NCBI GenBank assembly: GCA_963742035.1
Contig: CAVUKH010000008.1
Location: 124,001 to 188,000, forward strand
DNA from: Bog-473 sp963742035
Lineage (GTDB): Bacteria > Actinomycetota > Acidimicrobiia > Acidimicrobiales > RAAP-2
Direction: 5' to 3'
DNA: 64,000 nt
Shown here: piece after piece, positions 16,096 to 24,148 of the stretch
Position numbering within the stretch: the stretch's first letter is position 1
Layout of the letters: every line of letters begins with the position of its first letter
Made by a program: the position numbers and the translations under genes
The notes under the pieces: model-generated
Databases searched by the model: none
What the model was told of the DNA's origin: nothing
Seen by the model: the letters and a program-made list of their open reading frames with translations, nothing else

Positions 16096-16541
16096 GCGTC
16101 GGCCTCTTCGGGCTGCAGCGCACCGAAGTCTCTGCTCCGCCGCCAGAAGACGATCCCCACGCCGGCCAACGCGCCGGCGCCGAGCACTATGGGAATGATC
16201 CAGATGAGAGGGACGCCCCCCGCGTCTGGCGGGACCAGCAGGATGGTCTGGCCGTACTCGGACACGAGGGCCTGGTCGATGTCGGCGTTGGAACGCCCTG
16301 CCGCCACCATGCTCTCGATCTGATGCCGTACGGCGATGGCGGTGGTGGCGTTCGACTCGGCCACCGAGAGGTCCGTGCAGGAGGGGCAACGCACGCCGGC
16401 TTCGAGTGCCGCCGCCCGCTGCCCCGCCGTCGGCGGCGAGGATTCCAGCGCGCCGCTGCCGATCACCAACGCGACGACCAGGACGGCCATCGGCAGGGCC
16501 ACCCGGGCCCAGAGCGGCAGACGCGTGGCGCGGTCAGCCAC
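16092..16541 (-). CDS. ccmH: Cytochrome c-type biogenesis protein CcmH
   Basis: A 149-residue membrane-anchored thioredoxin-like reductant of apocytochrome c. An N-terminal membrane segment (about 15-32) precedes the redox motif C52-P-S-C55 within VRCPSCTDLSVAESNATTA, followed by IVSEYGQTILL-like family sequence and a second membrane segment (110-133). The GTG start overlaps the end of the ccmG gene by eight bases and the stop overlaps the ccmI-like GTG. It would take electrons from CcmG and reduce the haem-binding cysteines of the apocytochrome. Confidence 0.93.
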   Translation of the reverse strand: MADRATRLPLWARVALPMAVLVVALVIGSGALESSPPTAGQRAAALEAGVRCPSCTDLSVAESNATTAIAVRHQIESMVAAGRSNADIDQALVSEYGQTILLVPPDAGGVPLIWIIPIVLGAGALAGVGIVFWRRSRDFGALQPEEADA

Positions 16542-17103
16542 TCGGGATACCGGCCTGGTCCCGGGCCGCCTTCAGGAACGAGTCGAGGTTCTTCTGCGTC
16601 GCCGGGCCCACGAGAACGGCGCTCACGCGGCCGGCCGGGTTGATGACGAAGGTCGTCGGCGGGGCGGTGACCCCGTAGCGCTCGGCGATGGTGCCTCCGG
16701 GGTCGGCGATGGCGGGCCACAGGTCGCCGTACTGCCGCAGAAAGCCGCGCGCCGTGGACGACGTGTCATGGAAGACCACGCTGACCATGGCCGCGCCGTC
16801 GGCCACGTGCGCCTGCTCATAGTGGAAACGGGAGAGGTCGGGCGCCTCCTCCTGGCACGGGATGCACCAGCTGGCGAAGAAGTTGACCACGACGTAATGC
16901 CCCTTCAGGGTGGCCAGTGAGACGTGCGCACCCGTGGTCAGATCGGTGCCGGTGAAGGCAGGCGCCGGCCGGCCGAGCAACGGGCTCTGCACGGCGGTCG
17001 CCTCCTGCGGGGTCCGGGTGGCCAGGACGATGCCGACCACGACCAGGACGAGGAGCACGGCGCCCGCCGCCCAGCGGGTGGCGTGCCGGCGGCGGCGGCT
17101 CAT
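16534..17103 (-). CDS. ccmG: CcmG/TlpA/ResA-type thiol-disulfide oxidoreductase
   Basis: A 189-residue protein with an N-terminal membrane anchor (11-28) and a thioredoxin-fold domain containing the active site W79-C80-I-P-C83 in NFFASWCIPCQEEAP, plus the cis-proline region TAPPTTFVINPAGRV. It should reduce CcmH or apocytochrome c outside the membrane, itself re-reduced by the CcdA encoded at 24149-24973. The start is the ATG overlapping the ccmF stop by four bases; longer readings of the frame run through ccmF. Confidence 0.92.
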   Translation of the reverse strand: MSRRRRHATRWAAGAVLLVLVVVGIVLATRTPQEATAVQSPLLGRPAPAFTGTDLTTGAHVSLATLKGHYVVVNFFASWCIPCQEEAPDLSRFHYEQAHVADGAAMVSVVFHDTSSTARGFLRQYGDLWPAIADPGGTIAERYGVTAPPTTFVINPAGRVSAVLVGPATQKNLDSFLKAARDQAGIPSG

Positions 17104-19217
17104 GGCGTGCCCGCGACGCCCCGCGCCACGAGTGCGCCGACCCGCTCGGGTGCCTCGTCGCGCTCGCGCGGGAGCTCCGGGGTCGCGCCCGTGACCAGAT
17201 CCGATGTGGCAGAGGCCGGATCCGTCGCCCGGCGTCGAGACCCCGGTATCAGGGCGAGCAGCCCCCCCAAGCCGATGAGCAGGCCGCCGGCCCACAGCCA
17301 TGCCACCAACGGCTCGATCACCACGCCGATCGCCACCGAGCCCTTGGGCAGGTTGTTGATGGCCTGGTTCCCGGAGGCAGCGCCGAGCCCGCCCACAGCG
17401 TCGAACGTGAGGTAGACGTCGTCGAAGAGTCCCGAGTCGATGGCCGGCGTCCCCACCACCGACAACGCGCTGCCGAAGCTGGTCGTGGCCGGGGTGAACA
17501 CGCCGCCGTCCACCCTGACGACAGCTTCCTGCGAGGTACGCGAAGGGGAGTTCACGGTGCGCAGGCCCTCGAACTCGAAGCGGTGGCCGTCGTACGTGAC
17601 CACTGAGCCCTTGTGCATGGGCAACTCGGCCTGGTGCCGATAGGACGTGGCCGCAATGACCCCGACCGCCAGAACGACGACGCCGAGGTGCACGATCATG
17701 CCGCCGTTGGCCCGGCCCACCAGACCACGCCACCAGCCGACGTGACGGGCGCGCGCCGCCCGGACAGAGAGGACGAGGGCGCGCCCAGCGGTGGCGGCAG
17801 CCATGGCGCCCAGGCCGAAGCCGATCAGCGTCGCGACGCCACGCAGGCCGAACGCAACGCAGAGGACCACGGTTCCGACGCCGACCCACACCGGGATGGC
17901 CAGCCGCTGCCACAGCACAGGCCCGTTGATTTTGCGCCAGCTGAGCACCGGCGCCACGGCCATGAGGAAGAGCAGGGTGAGGCCGACCGGAATGGCCACG
18001 GTGTTGAAGAAGGGCGCGCCCACGGTCACCTGTTGTTGGGTCGCCGCCTCGTAGAGCAGTGGGTACAGAGTGCCGAGCAGGACCACGAAGGCGAAGCCGA
18101 CGAAGAGAACGTTGTTGAGGAGGAAGGCCCCCTCACGCCCGAGCGGCGCGTCGATGCCACCCGGGGAGCGCAGACGGTCACCCCGCCAAGCGATCAGCCC
18201 GAACCCGACGATGACCACCGCGAAGAAGAAACCGATGAGCAACGGCCCGAGAGACGACTCCGAGAAGGCATGGACCGATGTGATGACCCCCGACCGCGTC
18301 AGGAAGGTGCCGAGGATGGTCAGGGCAAACGTGGCGATCGACAGGGAGAGGTTCCACACCCGCATGAGGCCGCGCCGTTCCTGGACGAGCGTCGAATGGA
18401 GGTACGCCGTCCCGCACAGCCAGGGCAGGAGCGCCGCGTTCTCGACCGGGTCCCAACCCCAGAAGCCCCCCCACCCGAGGACCTGATACGACCACCAGGC
18501 ACCGAGCACGATGCCAACGGACAGGAACGTGAACGCGACCAGCGTCCAGCGCCGGCACTCGATCTGCCAGCGGTCTCCCACCCGTCCCGTGGCCAGCATG
18601 CCGATGGCGAAGGCGAAGGGCACGGTGAACACGACGAAGCCGACGTAGAGGAGTGGTGGGTGGATGGCCACCAACGGGTTGTCCTGCAGCAGCGAGTTCG
18701 GGCCGAGCCCCTGCGTCGCCCCCGGCGCGGTCACGAAGGGGTTGGCCGGACCGACCATGAGACCGAAGAAGAAGGCCGAGACGACGTAGAGGACGAGCGT
18801 GGCAAAGCGGATCACGGAGTCGCGGGCCTGGGCGCGGTAACGCCACACGAAAATGGTCGTGACGACGGCCAGGATGAGGCCCCACAGCAGGATCGATCCG
18901 GCGAGCGCAGACCACATTCCGGTGATGGAGTACAGCAACGGGGTCACGGTGCTGTTGTTCTGCGCCACGAAAACCAGCGTGAAGTCGTGGGTCACGAGAG
19001 CGTGCTCCATGGCGCCGGCCGCGCCGAGCGCGCCGACGAGCACCACCGGCGCCAGCAACCGAGCATCGGCACCCGAGCGCTCGACGGACGTTGAAACGCC
19101 GGGCCCTTCGGCGACCCGCCGACGGGGCACCAGCCCGACGATACTCACGGCGATCCCGGCGAGGCAGGCCAGGAAGGCGAGCCAGACACCGATGGTCCCG
19201 AGGTTGGCGTCGAGCAT
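17100..19217 (-). CDS. ccmF: Haem lyase subunit CcmF
   Basis: A 705-residue polytopic membrane protein of the haem-handling family, usual length about 640-690. The tryptophan-rich WWD domain is clear (VLGWGGFWGWDPVENAALLPW), with conserved histidine contexts such as NPLVAIHPPLLYVGFV and GTAYLHSTLVQ. Together with CcmH and CcmI it attaches haem to the CXXCH cysteines of apocytochrome c. Its ATG overlaps the ccmE TGA by one base (TGATG) and its stop overlaps the ccmG ATG by four. Confidence 0.96.
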   Translation of the reverse strand: MLDANLGTIGVWLAFLACLAGIAVSIVGLVPRRRVAEGPGVSTSVERSGADARLLAPVVLVGALGAAGAMEHALVTHDFTLVFVAQNNSTVTPLLYSITGMWSALAGSILLWGLILAVVTTIFVWRYRAQARDSVIRFATLVLYVVSAFFFGLMVGPANPFVTAPGATQGLGPNSLLQDNPLVAIHPPLLYVGFVVFTVPFAFAIGMLATGRVGDRWQIECRRWTLVAFTFLSVGIVLGAWWSYQVLGWGGFWGWDPVENAALLPWLCGTAYLHSTLVQERRGLMRVWNLSLSIATFALTILGTFLTRSGVITSVHAFSESSLGPLLIGFFFAVVIVGFGLIAWRGDRLRSPGGIDAPLGREGAFLLNNVLFVGFAFVVLLGTLYPLLYEAATQQQVTVGAPFFNTVAIPVGLTLLFLMAVAPVLSWRKINGPVLWQRLAIPVWVGVGTVVLCVAFGLRGVATLIGFGLGAMAAATAGRALVLSVRAARARHVGWWRGLVGRANGGMIVHLGVVVLAVGVIAATSYRHQAELPMHKGSVVTYDGHRFEFEGLRTVNSPSRTSQEAVVRVDGGVFTPATTSFGSALSVVGTPAIDSGLFDDVYLTFDAVGGLGAASGNQAINNLPKGSVAIGVVIEPLVAWLWAGGLLIGLGGLLALIPGSRRRATDPASATSDLVTGATPELPRERDEAPERVGALVARGVAGTP

Positions 19218-19735
19218 CAGCAGGCCGGGCCGGTCTGCGGCTTCAACCGACCGGGATACGCCGCGCTGTACGTGCTCGAGTGCTTGATCAGGATGGAGTT
19301 CGAGACGAAGTCATCCGACCTCTCCGACGTGAAGTGGCCCACGACGACCACGGGAACGCGGGCGTTGAACAAGCTCGGCGGGCTCCCGGTGTTGGCCACA
19401 TGCACGACGTCGGCGCCCTGACAGATGGAGAAGTCGGAGCCGGCATCGGTGGCGTGGATGGTGTTGGGGACGACCGTTCCTTCCAGCCGGAACGTCTGTG
19501 TGCCCAGGGTCTGGCGGTGGGCCATGGCCTGGCTCACCGTGTCGAAGTAGTCGAGCGAGCTGCCGAGCCCCTCGACGAGGAGGAAGACGAGCGCCACGGC
19601 GAGGACGGCGAAGACGGCCAGGACTCGCCAGCTGGCCCGACGGCGACGGCGTGGTGGCGGAACGGCGGGGCCCCGGTGGACCTCGGACGTCGGCGGGCTG
19701 GGCGGCGGGGGCGGCTCGGTGGTCGTGCCGGTCAC
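19217..19735 (-). CDS. ccmE: Periplasmic haem chaperone CcmE
   Basis: A 172-residue protein with a Pro-rich N-terminus, one membrane anchor (37-55) and an OB-fold domain. The haem-binding H152 and Y156 are in the HxxxY motif KHSSTY, the bacterial His type rather than the Cys type found in some archaea and sulfate reducers. FRLEGTVVPNT and VPVVVVGHF are typical strands. It covalently carries haem from CcmC to CcmF. The GTG start overlaps the ccmD stop by four bases; a longer frame reading would erase ccmD. Confidence 0.93.
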   Translation of the reverse strand: MTGTTTEPPPPPSPPTSEVHRGPAVPPPRRRRRASWRVLAVFAVLAVALVFLLVEGLGSSLDYFDTVSQAMAHRQTLGTQTFRLEGTVVPNTIHATDAGSDFSICQGADVVHVANTGSPPSLFNARVPVVVVGHFTSERSDDFVSNSILIKHSSTYSAAYPGRLKPQTGPAC

Positions 19736-19890
19736 GACGGCTCGCCGTGGGCCGGCGCGGCCTCGGACTCCGCCACCGGCTCCGACATCTGCAGCGCCCG
19801 CTCCCAGCGCCGACGGCGCAGGACCAGGGAGATGGCGTACACGAACAAGGCTCCCAGCGAAATGGCGTAGCCGGCGTCGACGTAGTTCAC
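19732..19890 (-). CDS. ccmD: CcmD, small haem-exporter membrane protein
   Basis: A 52-residue protein that I translated directly from the gap between ccmC and ccmE. It begins VNYVDAGYAISLGALFVYAI, giving one membrane helix (about 8-24), then a basic RRRRWERALQ and an acidic tail, the standard CcmD layout. CcmD stabilises the CcmC-CcmE complex and helps release haem-loaded CcmE. The GTG overlaps the ccmC stop by four bases and the TGA overlaps the ccmE GTG by four bases. It is easily missed because of its length. Confidence 0.88.
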   Translation of the reverse strand: MNYVDAGYAISLGALFVYAISLVLRRRRWERALQMSEPVAESEAAPAHGEPS

Positions 19891-20681
19891 GCTGCCCCAC
19901 CGCCCGGGCTGGGCGACGGCGTGGCTGTGCTCGCAGCGACGAGCTCGGCGTCCTCACTCCAGCGCTCGCTCAGCGACACCTCCAGCTCCTGGTCGCCCAC
20001 CGCGTCCTGCAGCACCTCCACCTGGTAGCGCACGCCGAGGAGCCAGACGAAGACGAGGCTGAAGGCGACGAAGCCGAGCAGGAACGTCCACGACATGGAT
20101 GGCGACGCGTGAATTTGGAACCCCGGGTCGATGAAGGTGCCACCCTGGTGCAGCGTGTTCCACCAGTCGACCGAGAAGTGCACGATCGGGATGTCGATGG
20201 CGATGAGCAGAGCGGCTACCGCACAGCGGCGGGCGCGGATCGCCGGCTCCGCCGGGACGCGGCGCAGCGCCAGATAGCCGATTTCGAGCAACAACAACAG
20301 CGCGGTCGAGGTCAACCGGGCGTCCCAGGTCCACCAGACGCCCCAGACGGGGCGGCCCCACAGCGAGCCGGTCACGAGCGTCAGTGCGGCGAACACCGCT
20401 CCCACTTCGACCGACGCCGCGGCGAGCCGGTCCCAGAAGAACGAACGCGTGCGCGGCCAGAGGTACAACAGGCTTCCACCGGCGGCCACCAGCCCGACCC
20501 AGTAGAGCGCCACCGTGGCGATGGCGGGGTGGATGTAGAGCAGCCGGGCCAGGTTCCCCTGGAACCGGTCCGGCGGCGTCACCCAAAGACCGAGCCACAC
20601 CGTGAACCCCATGGCGACCACGCCGAGCAGCCCGACGACGGTGAGCCAGCGCGGCCGTCGGGACATCGTCCGCGTGCTCAC
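19887..20681 (-). CDS. ccmC: Haem-handling membrane protein CcmC
   Basis: A 264-residue six-helix protein with the WWD motif WGRPVWGVWWTWDARLTS (108-125), the first conserved His in LYIHPAIATVALYWVG (H51) and the second in DIPIVHFSVDWWNTLHQ. It loads haem onto CcmE with CcmD. The GTG start overlaps the ccmB stop by four bases and is preceded by AGGAGG four bases upstream; an ATG five codons in is the alternative. The C-terminal tail after residue 235 is longer than usual and charged. Confidence 0.95.
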   Translation of the reverse strand: MSTRTMSRRPRWLTVVGLLGVVAMGFTVWLGLWVTPPDRFQGNLARLLYIHPAIATVALYWVGLVAAGGSLLYLWPRTRSFFWDRLAAASVEVGAVFAALTLVTGSLWGRPVWGVWWTWDARLTSTALLLLLEIGYLALRRVPAEPAIRARRCAVAALLIAIDIPIVHFSVDWWNTLHQGGTFIDPGFQIHASPSMSWTFLLGFVAFSLVFVWLLGVRYQVEVLQDAVGDQELEVSLSERWSEDAELVAASTATPSPSPGGGAA

Positions 20682-21346
20682 GACGCCTCCTGGAGTGGCC
20701 CGTAGAGAACGACGCCCACCACCAGGTAGATCACCGCGAAGGGCACGAGGATTTTGAGCCACTGGGTCCCCGACGCGGCGTTGCCGTCGAGCGCGGCCCC
20801 CCACGCCTTGGAGCCGGCCAGGAGGACGGGGGCCAGGACGGGCAGCACGAGCAGCGGCAGGAGGGTGTCGCGCACCCGGAGTCCGGCCGACAACGCGCCG
20901 TAGAGCACCCCGGCGCACGCCAGACCGACGGTGGCGAGCAGGCTGGCCGTCACCGCCAGCCAGACGACGTGGACCCGCACGTCGAACAGGAAGGTGATGC
21001 CGGCCCACAGGACCAGCTGCAAGACGAGCAACTGCAACCCCACGGCCGCCGCCTTCCCCAGGAAGATCCCCGCCGGGTCGATTCCCGAGAGCCGCAGGCC
21101 GTCACGGGTACCCTCACCCGACTCGACGGCCACGCTGCGCTGAATGGCCAGCACGGTCGAGAAAAGCAGGGCGACCCAGAAGATGCCCGGCGCGGCGTGG
21201 CGGAGCGACGCCTGGTCCGGGCCGATGGCGAACGCCAGCAGGACGAGGACGAGGACGGCGAAGGGGACGACCTGCCACAAGGCCACGCGGGCGCGTGCTT
21301 CAATGCGGAGGTCCTTGCCCGCGACCAGCACCGCGTCATGCCACAT
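20678..21346 (-). CDS. ccmB: Haem ABC exporter permease CcmB
   Basis: A 222-residue protein with six hydrophobic segments and the family pattern GKDLRIEARAR at the start, AIQRSVAVESGEGTRDGLRLSG in a loop, and a GLLRVRDTLLPLLVLPVLAPVLLAG-type core near residue 165 (here SAGLRVRDTLLPLLVLP). It is the membrane partner of CcmA, whose ATPase drives release of haem-loaded CcmE. The ATG overlaps the ccmA end by 11 bases; an upstream start at 21376 is possible but less likely. Confidence 0.92.
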   Translation of the reverse strand: MWHDAVLVAGKDLRIEARARVALWQVVPFAVLVLVLLAFAIGPDQASLRHAAPGIFWVALLFSTVLAIQRSVAVESGEGTRDGLRLSGIDPAGIFLGKAAAVGLQLLVLQLVLWAGITFLFDVRVHVVWLAVTASLLATVGLACAGVLYGALSAGLRVRDTLLPLLVLPVLAPVLLAGSKAWGAALDGNAASGTQWLKILVPFAVIYLVVGVVLYGPLQEAS

Positions 21347-22082
21347 GGCTGGCCCCCGCGGCGCGTGCCGACGCACCCGGCGCCACGGCCGGCACCGCGG
21401 TCAGAGTGACGCGGCGACCGCCCGGCTCCTCACCGGTGACGCGTCCACCACCCATGGACACGACGCGGTCAGCCAGAGGAACCGAGAGCTCCGGTTCGTG
21501 TGAAGACAGGAGCACGCTCGCCCCGTCGACCACCGCGTCGCCGATCAGCTGTCCGAGGAGCGCGCGCGAGGTGGCATCGAGGCCGGCGTGCGGCTCGTCC
21601 AACAACCAGAGGGCGGGGCGCCGCGCCAGCACCGCGGCCAGCGCCACCCGGCGACGCTGGCCGGCCGACAACCGGCCCGCCGACGTCGTGCGCAGGCGGC
21701 CGGTCAGACCCAGGCGCTCGAGCGCCTCGTCGCCGCGCGCGACGGGCAGGCCCAGGGCCCGTACGGCGAACTGGACGTTCTCCGCCGCGCTGAGCTCGTC
21801 GTAGAGGGGAGCGGCATGGCCCAGCAGGCCCACGTAGCGGCGCACCGAGGTGTGGTCCGTGGTCAGGTCGACGCCGAGGACGGTGGCCTCACCCGAGGTC
21901 ACCGGCAACAACCCGGCGCAGACCCGCAGGAGGCTGGTCTTGCCGGCACCGTTGGCGCCGACGACGACGACGACCTCACCCTGGTCGAGAGACAGATCGA
22001 CCCCGGCAAGGGCTGGGAAGCGGCCGGCGAGTGCGACCGCGGCACGAAAGTGGACGACAGGGGCCATGGCCTTCCCCACCAT
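21336..22082 (-). CDS. ccmA: Haem ABC exporter ATPase CcmA
   Basis: A 248-residue ABC ATPase with Walker A GANGAGKTS (42-50), signature LSAGQ (137-141) and Walker B LLDEP (159-163) followed by AGLDATSR. LSAGQ rather than LSGGQ is typical of CcmA. It is the first gene of the leftward ccm operon, with a 160-bp intergenic region upstream. The start is ATG 22082, or ATG 22067 (MAPVVHF), which is preceded by GGGGAAGG at short spacing. Confidence 0.93.
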   Translation of the reverse strand: MVGKAMAPVVHFRAAVALAGRFPALAGVDLSLDQGEVVVVVGANGAGKTSLLRVCAGLLPVTSGEATVLGVDLTTDHTSVRRYVGLLGHAAPLYDELSAAENVQFAVRALGLPVARGDEALERLGLTGRLRTTSAGRLSAGQRRRVALAAVLARRPALWLLDEPHAGLDATSRALLGQLIGDAVVDGASVLLSSHEPELSVPLADRVVSMGGGRVTGEEPGGRRVTLTAVPAVAPGASARAAGASHVA

Positions 22083-22242
22083 GGTAGGGGGGGCAGGTGT
22101 CAGGGTTCCAAGCGGGGGGTCAGGCGGCCGATCCGGCCCCCGTGGGCGCCAGGGCTGCCCGCAGCCGGGAGATCGGCCTGCTCAGCCGGGCTTCAGCCGA
22201 TCGACCGCATGGAAGGAGGACGAAATCCTTCCGGAACGTGCG

Positions 22243-22746
22243 TCAGCGCATGTGCCCCAGCGCCATGATCGGCTCGAGCGAACGGTCGTGGTCACCGGCG
22301 ATTTCGGCGCGGGAGAAGTCCCGGAGGGCCTCCTCGTGCGCCACCAGCAGGCTGGCCGTCTCCCTCTCGGCCGGGCTCAGCTCGCCGATCCGCCGGTAGA
22401 GCGGAATGTACTGCGCCGTGATGGGACCGATGGTGGCCATCAGCTCGCCCCAGGACAACGCCAGCGCGCCCGGCAACAACGCCGCAGCAAGGGCTTGCGT
22501 CTCTGGATCGACATCGGTCGGAATGCCGGCCCGCTCCAGTGCCGGAGCCACCGCATCTTTGGTCCGTTGTTCCAGGGTGGCCAGCGTCCGCATGGCGGCG
22601 GCCTGACCGGGATCCTCGAGTTGGTCGGCGATCCCCCCGAACAACAGCTCGCCGAGGACCTCGCCCTGGTAGGCCTTGGTCCACAGCTCGGCCAGCCCGT
22701 CCGCGGGCGAGAAGATGGGATCGGGGGCGGGCTCGGCCTCGCTCAT
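22243..22746 (-). CDS. Unknown helical protein, possibly ferritin-like
   Basis: A 167-residue cytoplasmic protein I do not recognise. It is almost entirely helical, with regularly spaced acidic residues in AYQGEVLGELLFGGIADQLEDP, LATLEQRTKDA, YIPLYRRIGELSPAERETASLLVAHEEALRDF-type segments, reminiscent of a four-helix ferritin-like bundle (split here to stay short: GEVLGELLF; EQRT; LLVAHEEAL). The metal ligands cannot be assigned with confidence. It diverges from the DJ-1/PfpI gene across 75 bp and lies just upstream of the ccm operon in the same direction. TAGCGT seven bases before the ATG suggests a leaderless transcript. Confidence 0.6.
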   Translation of the reverse strand: MSEAEPAPDPIFSPADGLAELWTKAYQGEVLGELLFGGIADQLEDPGQAAAMRTLATLEQRTKDAVAPALERAGIPTDVDPETQALAAALLPGALALSWGELMATIGPITAQYIPLYRRIGELSPAERETASLLVAHEEALRDFSRAEIAGDHDRSLEPIMALGHMR

Positions 22747-22753
22747 CCCACGA

Positions 22754-22759
22754 ACGCTA
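22754..22759 (-). promoter_or_regulatory. Candidate leaderless -10 box (TAGCGT) for the helical protein
   Basis: TAGCGT on the minus strand lies seven bases before the ATG at 22746, with no Shine-Dalgarno between. The gmd gene has the identical hexamer at the identical spacing. Confidence 0.45.
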
Positions 22760-22821
22760 CCGGCCCCGGATCCGCAGTGCCCGTGGTCCGCAGAGGCGCC
22801 GTCGATAGTCTCTCTGCCGCC

Positions 22822-23685
22822 GTGCTGACCGTTCTCATGCCGCTGCCGGCGACTGATTTCGACCCGACCGAGGTGGCAGTCAGCTGGCAGGTGCTCACCA
22901 CCCTGGGCCACCGGGTCGTGTTCGCCACGCCGTCGGGCCAGCCCGGGCAGGCCGACGACCTCATGGTCACCGGCCAGGGTCTCGACCCGTGGGGTGCCAT
23001 CCCCGGGTTGCGTCGGATCACCGTGGTCGGCCGTGCCCTGCGCGCCAACGCCGACGCCCGACGCGCCTATGGCGCGTTGGCCGACGACCAGGCCTTCGGC
23101 GCGCCGTTGCACTGGGGTGCGGCCAGGCGGAGCGACTACGACGCGCTCGTGCTGCCCGGTGGACACCGGGCCCGCGGGATGCGCCCCTATTTGGAGAGCC
23201 CCGAGGTGCAGCGGATGGCCATCGACGCCTTCCGCGCCGACAAGCCGGTCGGCGCCATCTGCCACGGCGTGCTGGCGGCGGCCCGAGCCGTCGATCCCGT
23301 GACCGGTCGCTCGGTGCTGCACGGCCGGCGGACCACCGCGCTCACCTGGGAGCTGGAACGCAAGGCCTGGGGCATCGCCCGCTACACGCGCTTCTGGGAC
23401 TCCACGTACTACCGGACCTATGTGGAGGAGCCGGGACAGCGCTGGGGCTTCATGTCGGTGCAGCAGGAGGTCACCAGGGCCTTGGCCGATCCCACCGATT
23501 TCGCCGACGTGGCGAAGGGCACACCGGACCGGCGGCGCAAGACGAGCGGGCGTGCCCGCGACACGTTGGACGACCCGCGGCCGGCCTGGGTCGTGCGCGA
23601 CGGCTCCTACGTCTCGGCACGCTGGCCCGGTGACGCGCACACCTTCGCCCGGACATTCGCCGACGTCCTCGCGGAGCGGGCCTGA
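22822..23685 (+). CDS. DJ-1/PfpI family protein (type 1 glutamine amidotransferase-like)
   Basis: A 287-residue protein with GTG start. The DJ-1/PfpI nucleophile elbow is AICHGV with C147-H148, the acidic partner could be E17, and ALVLPGGHRARGM precedes it. Homologues include glyoxalase III, protease-like and chaperone members. The C-terminal 70 residues (from about 205) are an extension with PDRRRKTSGRARDTLDDPRP and a final WPGDAHTFARTFADVL strand-helix. TAGTCT at 22806-22811 lies ten bases before the start, a possible -10 box. It diverges from the helical protein. Confidence 0.83.
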   Translation: MLTVLMPLPATDFDPTEVAVSWQVLTTLGHRVVFATPSGQPGQADDLMVTGQGLDPWGAIPGLRRITVVGRALRANADARRAYGALADDQAFGAPLHWGAARRSDYDALVLPGGHRARGMRPYLESPEVQRMAIDAFRADKPVGAICHGVLAAARAVDPVTGRSVLHGRRTTALTWELERKAWGIARYTRFWDSTYYRTYVEEPGQRWGFMSVQQEVTRALADPTDFADVAKGTPDRRRKTSGRARDTLDDPRPAWVVRDGSYVSARWPGDAHTFARTFADVLAERA

Positions 23686-23689
23686 AAGG

Positions 23690-24145
23690 TCAGCTCCCGT
23701 CCAGGACCAGGTCGAAGGCCTCCGGCGGCATCAGCTGCTCGAAGTAGAGGTCTTCCGCCTCCGCCCAGCGGGCCTCCCACTCCGCCCGGTCGTGCTCCCC
23801 CTCGCGCCGCAGAAGGCGCTCTCGTCGCGTCCCGCGGGGAGCCTCGAGCAGCACCCGCAGGTCGAAGAGGTCGGCCAGCTCCGGGCGGGCGCTGTAGGCG
23901 CCGTCGAGAATGACCACTCCAGAAGGGCCCGCGGTGACGGCGAGGCCGAGCCGGCCGTCGTCGGCGTCCCAGTCGTCGGGCCGCCAGGTCGCCGCCTCGC
24001 CCCGGGCCAGCTGCACGAGCAGCGCGCGTTGGCGCCTCCAGTCGATGACCAGGTCGACCTTGTCCGCCGCGCCGAGAGCATCCCAGAACGCAGGCTCACC
24101 GCCGCGGTAGAAGTCGTCGCCGTCCACGACGAGGGCGCCGGCCAC
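23690..24145 (-). CDS. Uridine-kinase-like protein lacking the P-loop
   Basis: A 151-residue protein that resembles the middle and end of a uridine kinase or related nucleoside kinase: VVDGDDFYRGGEPAFWD (the substrate-aspartate DDFY motif), then WRPDDWDADDGRLG, GVVILDGAYSARPELADL, and the lid-like RRERLLRREGEHDRAEWEARW. The Walker A lysine that should lie about 20-30 residues before DDFY is absent: a TAG (the ccdA stop) stands in frame two codons upstream of the GTG start. The gene may be truncated, or work with an ATP site supplied elsewhere. It follows ccdA by three bases. Confidence 0.7.
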   Translation of the reverse strand: MAGALVVDGDDFYRGGEPAFWDALGAADKVDLVIDWRRQRALLVQLARGEAATWRPDDWDADDGRLGLAVTAGPSGVVILDGAYSARPELADLFDLRVLLEAPRGTRRERLLRREGEHDRAEWEARWAEAEDLYFEQLMPPEAFDLVLDGS

Positions 24146-24148
24146 GCC

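Noticed and set aside
17613..19094. A 493-codon plus-strand frame antisense to ccmF
   Set aside because: The composition is almost all charged and polar shadow sequence with no family motif; ccmF is unmistakable.
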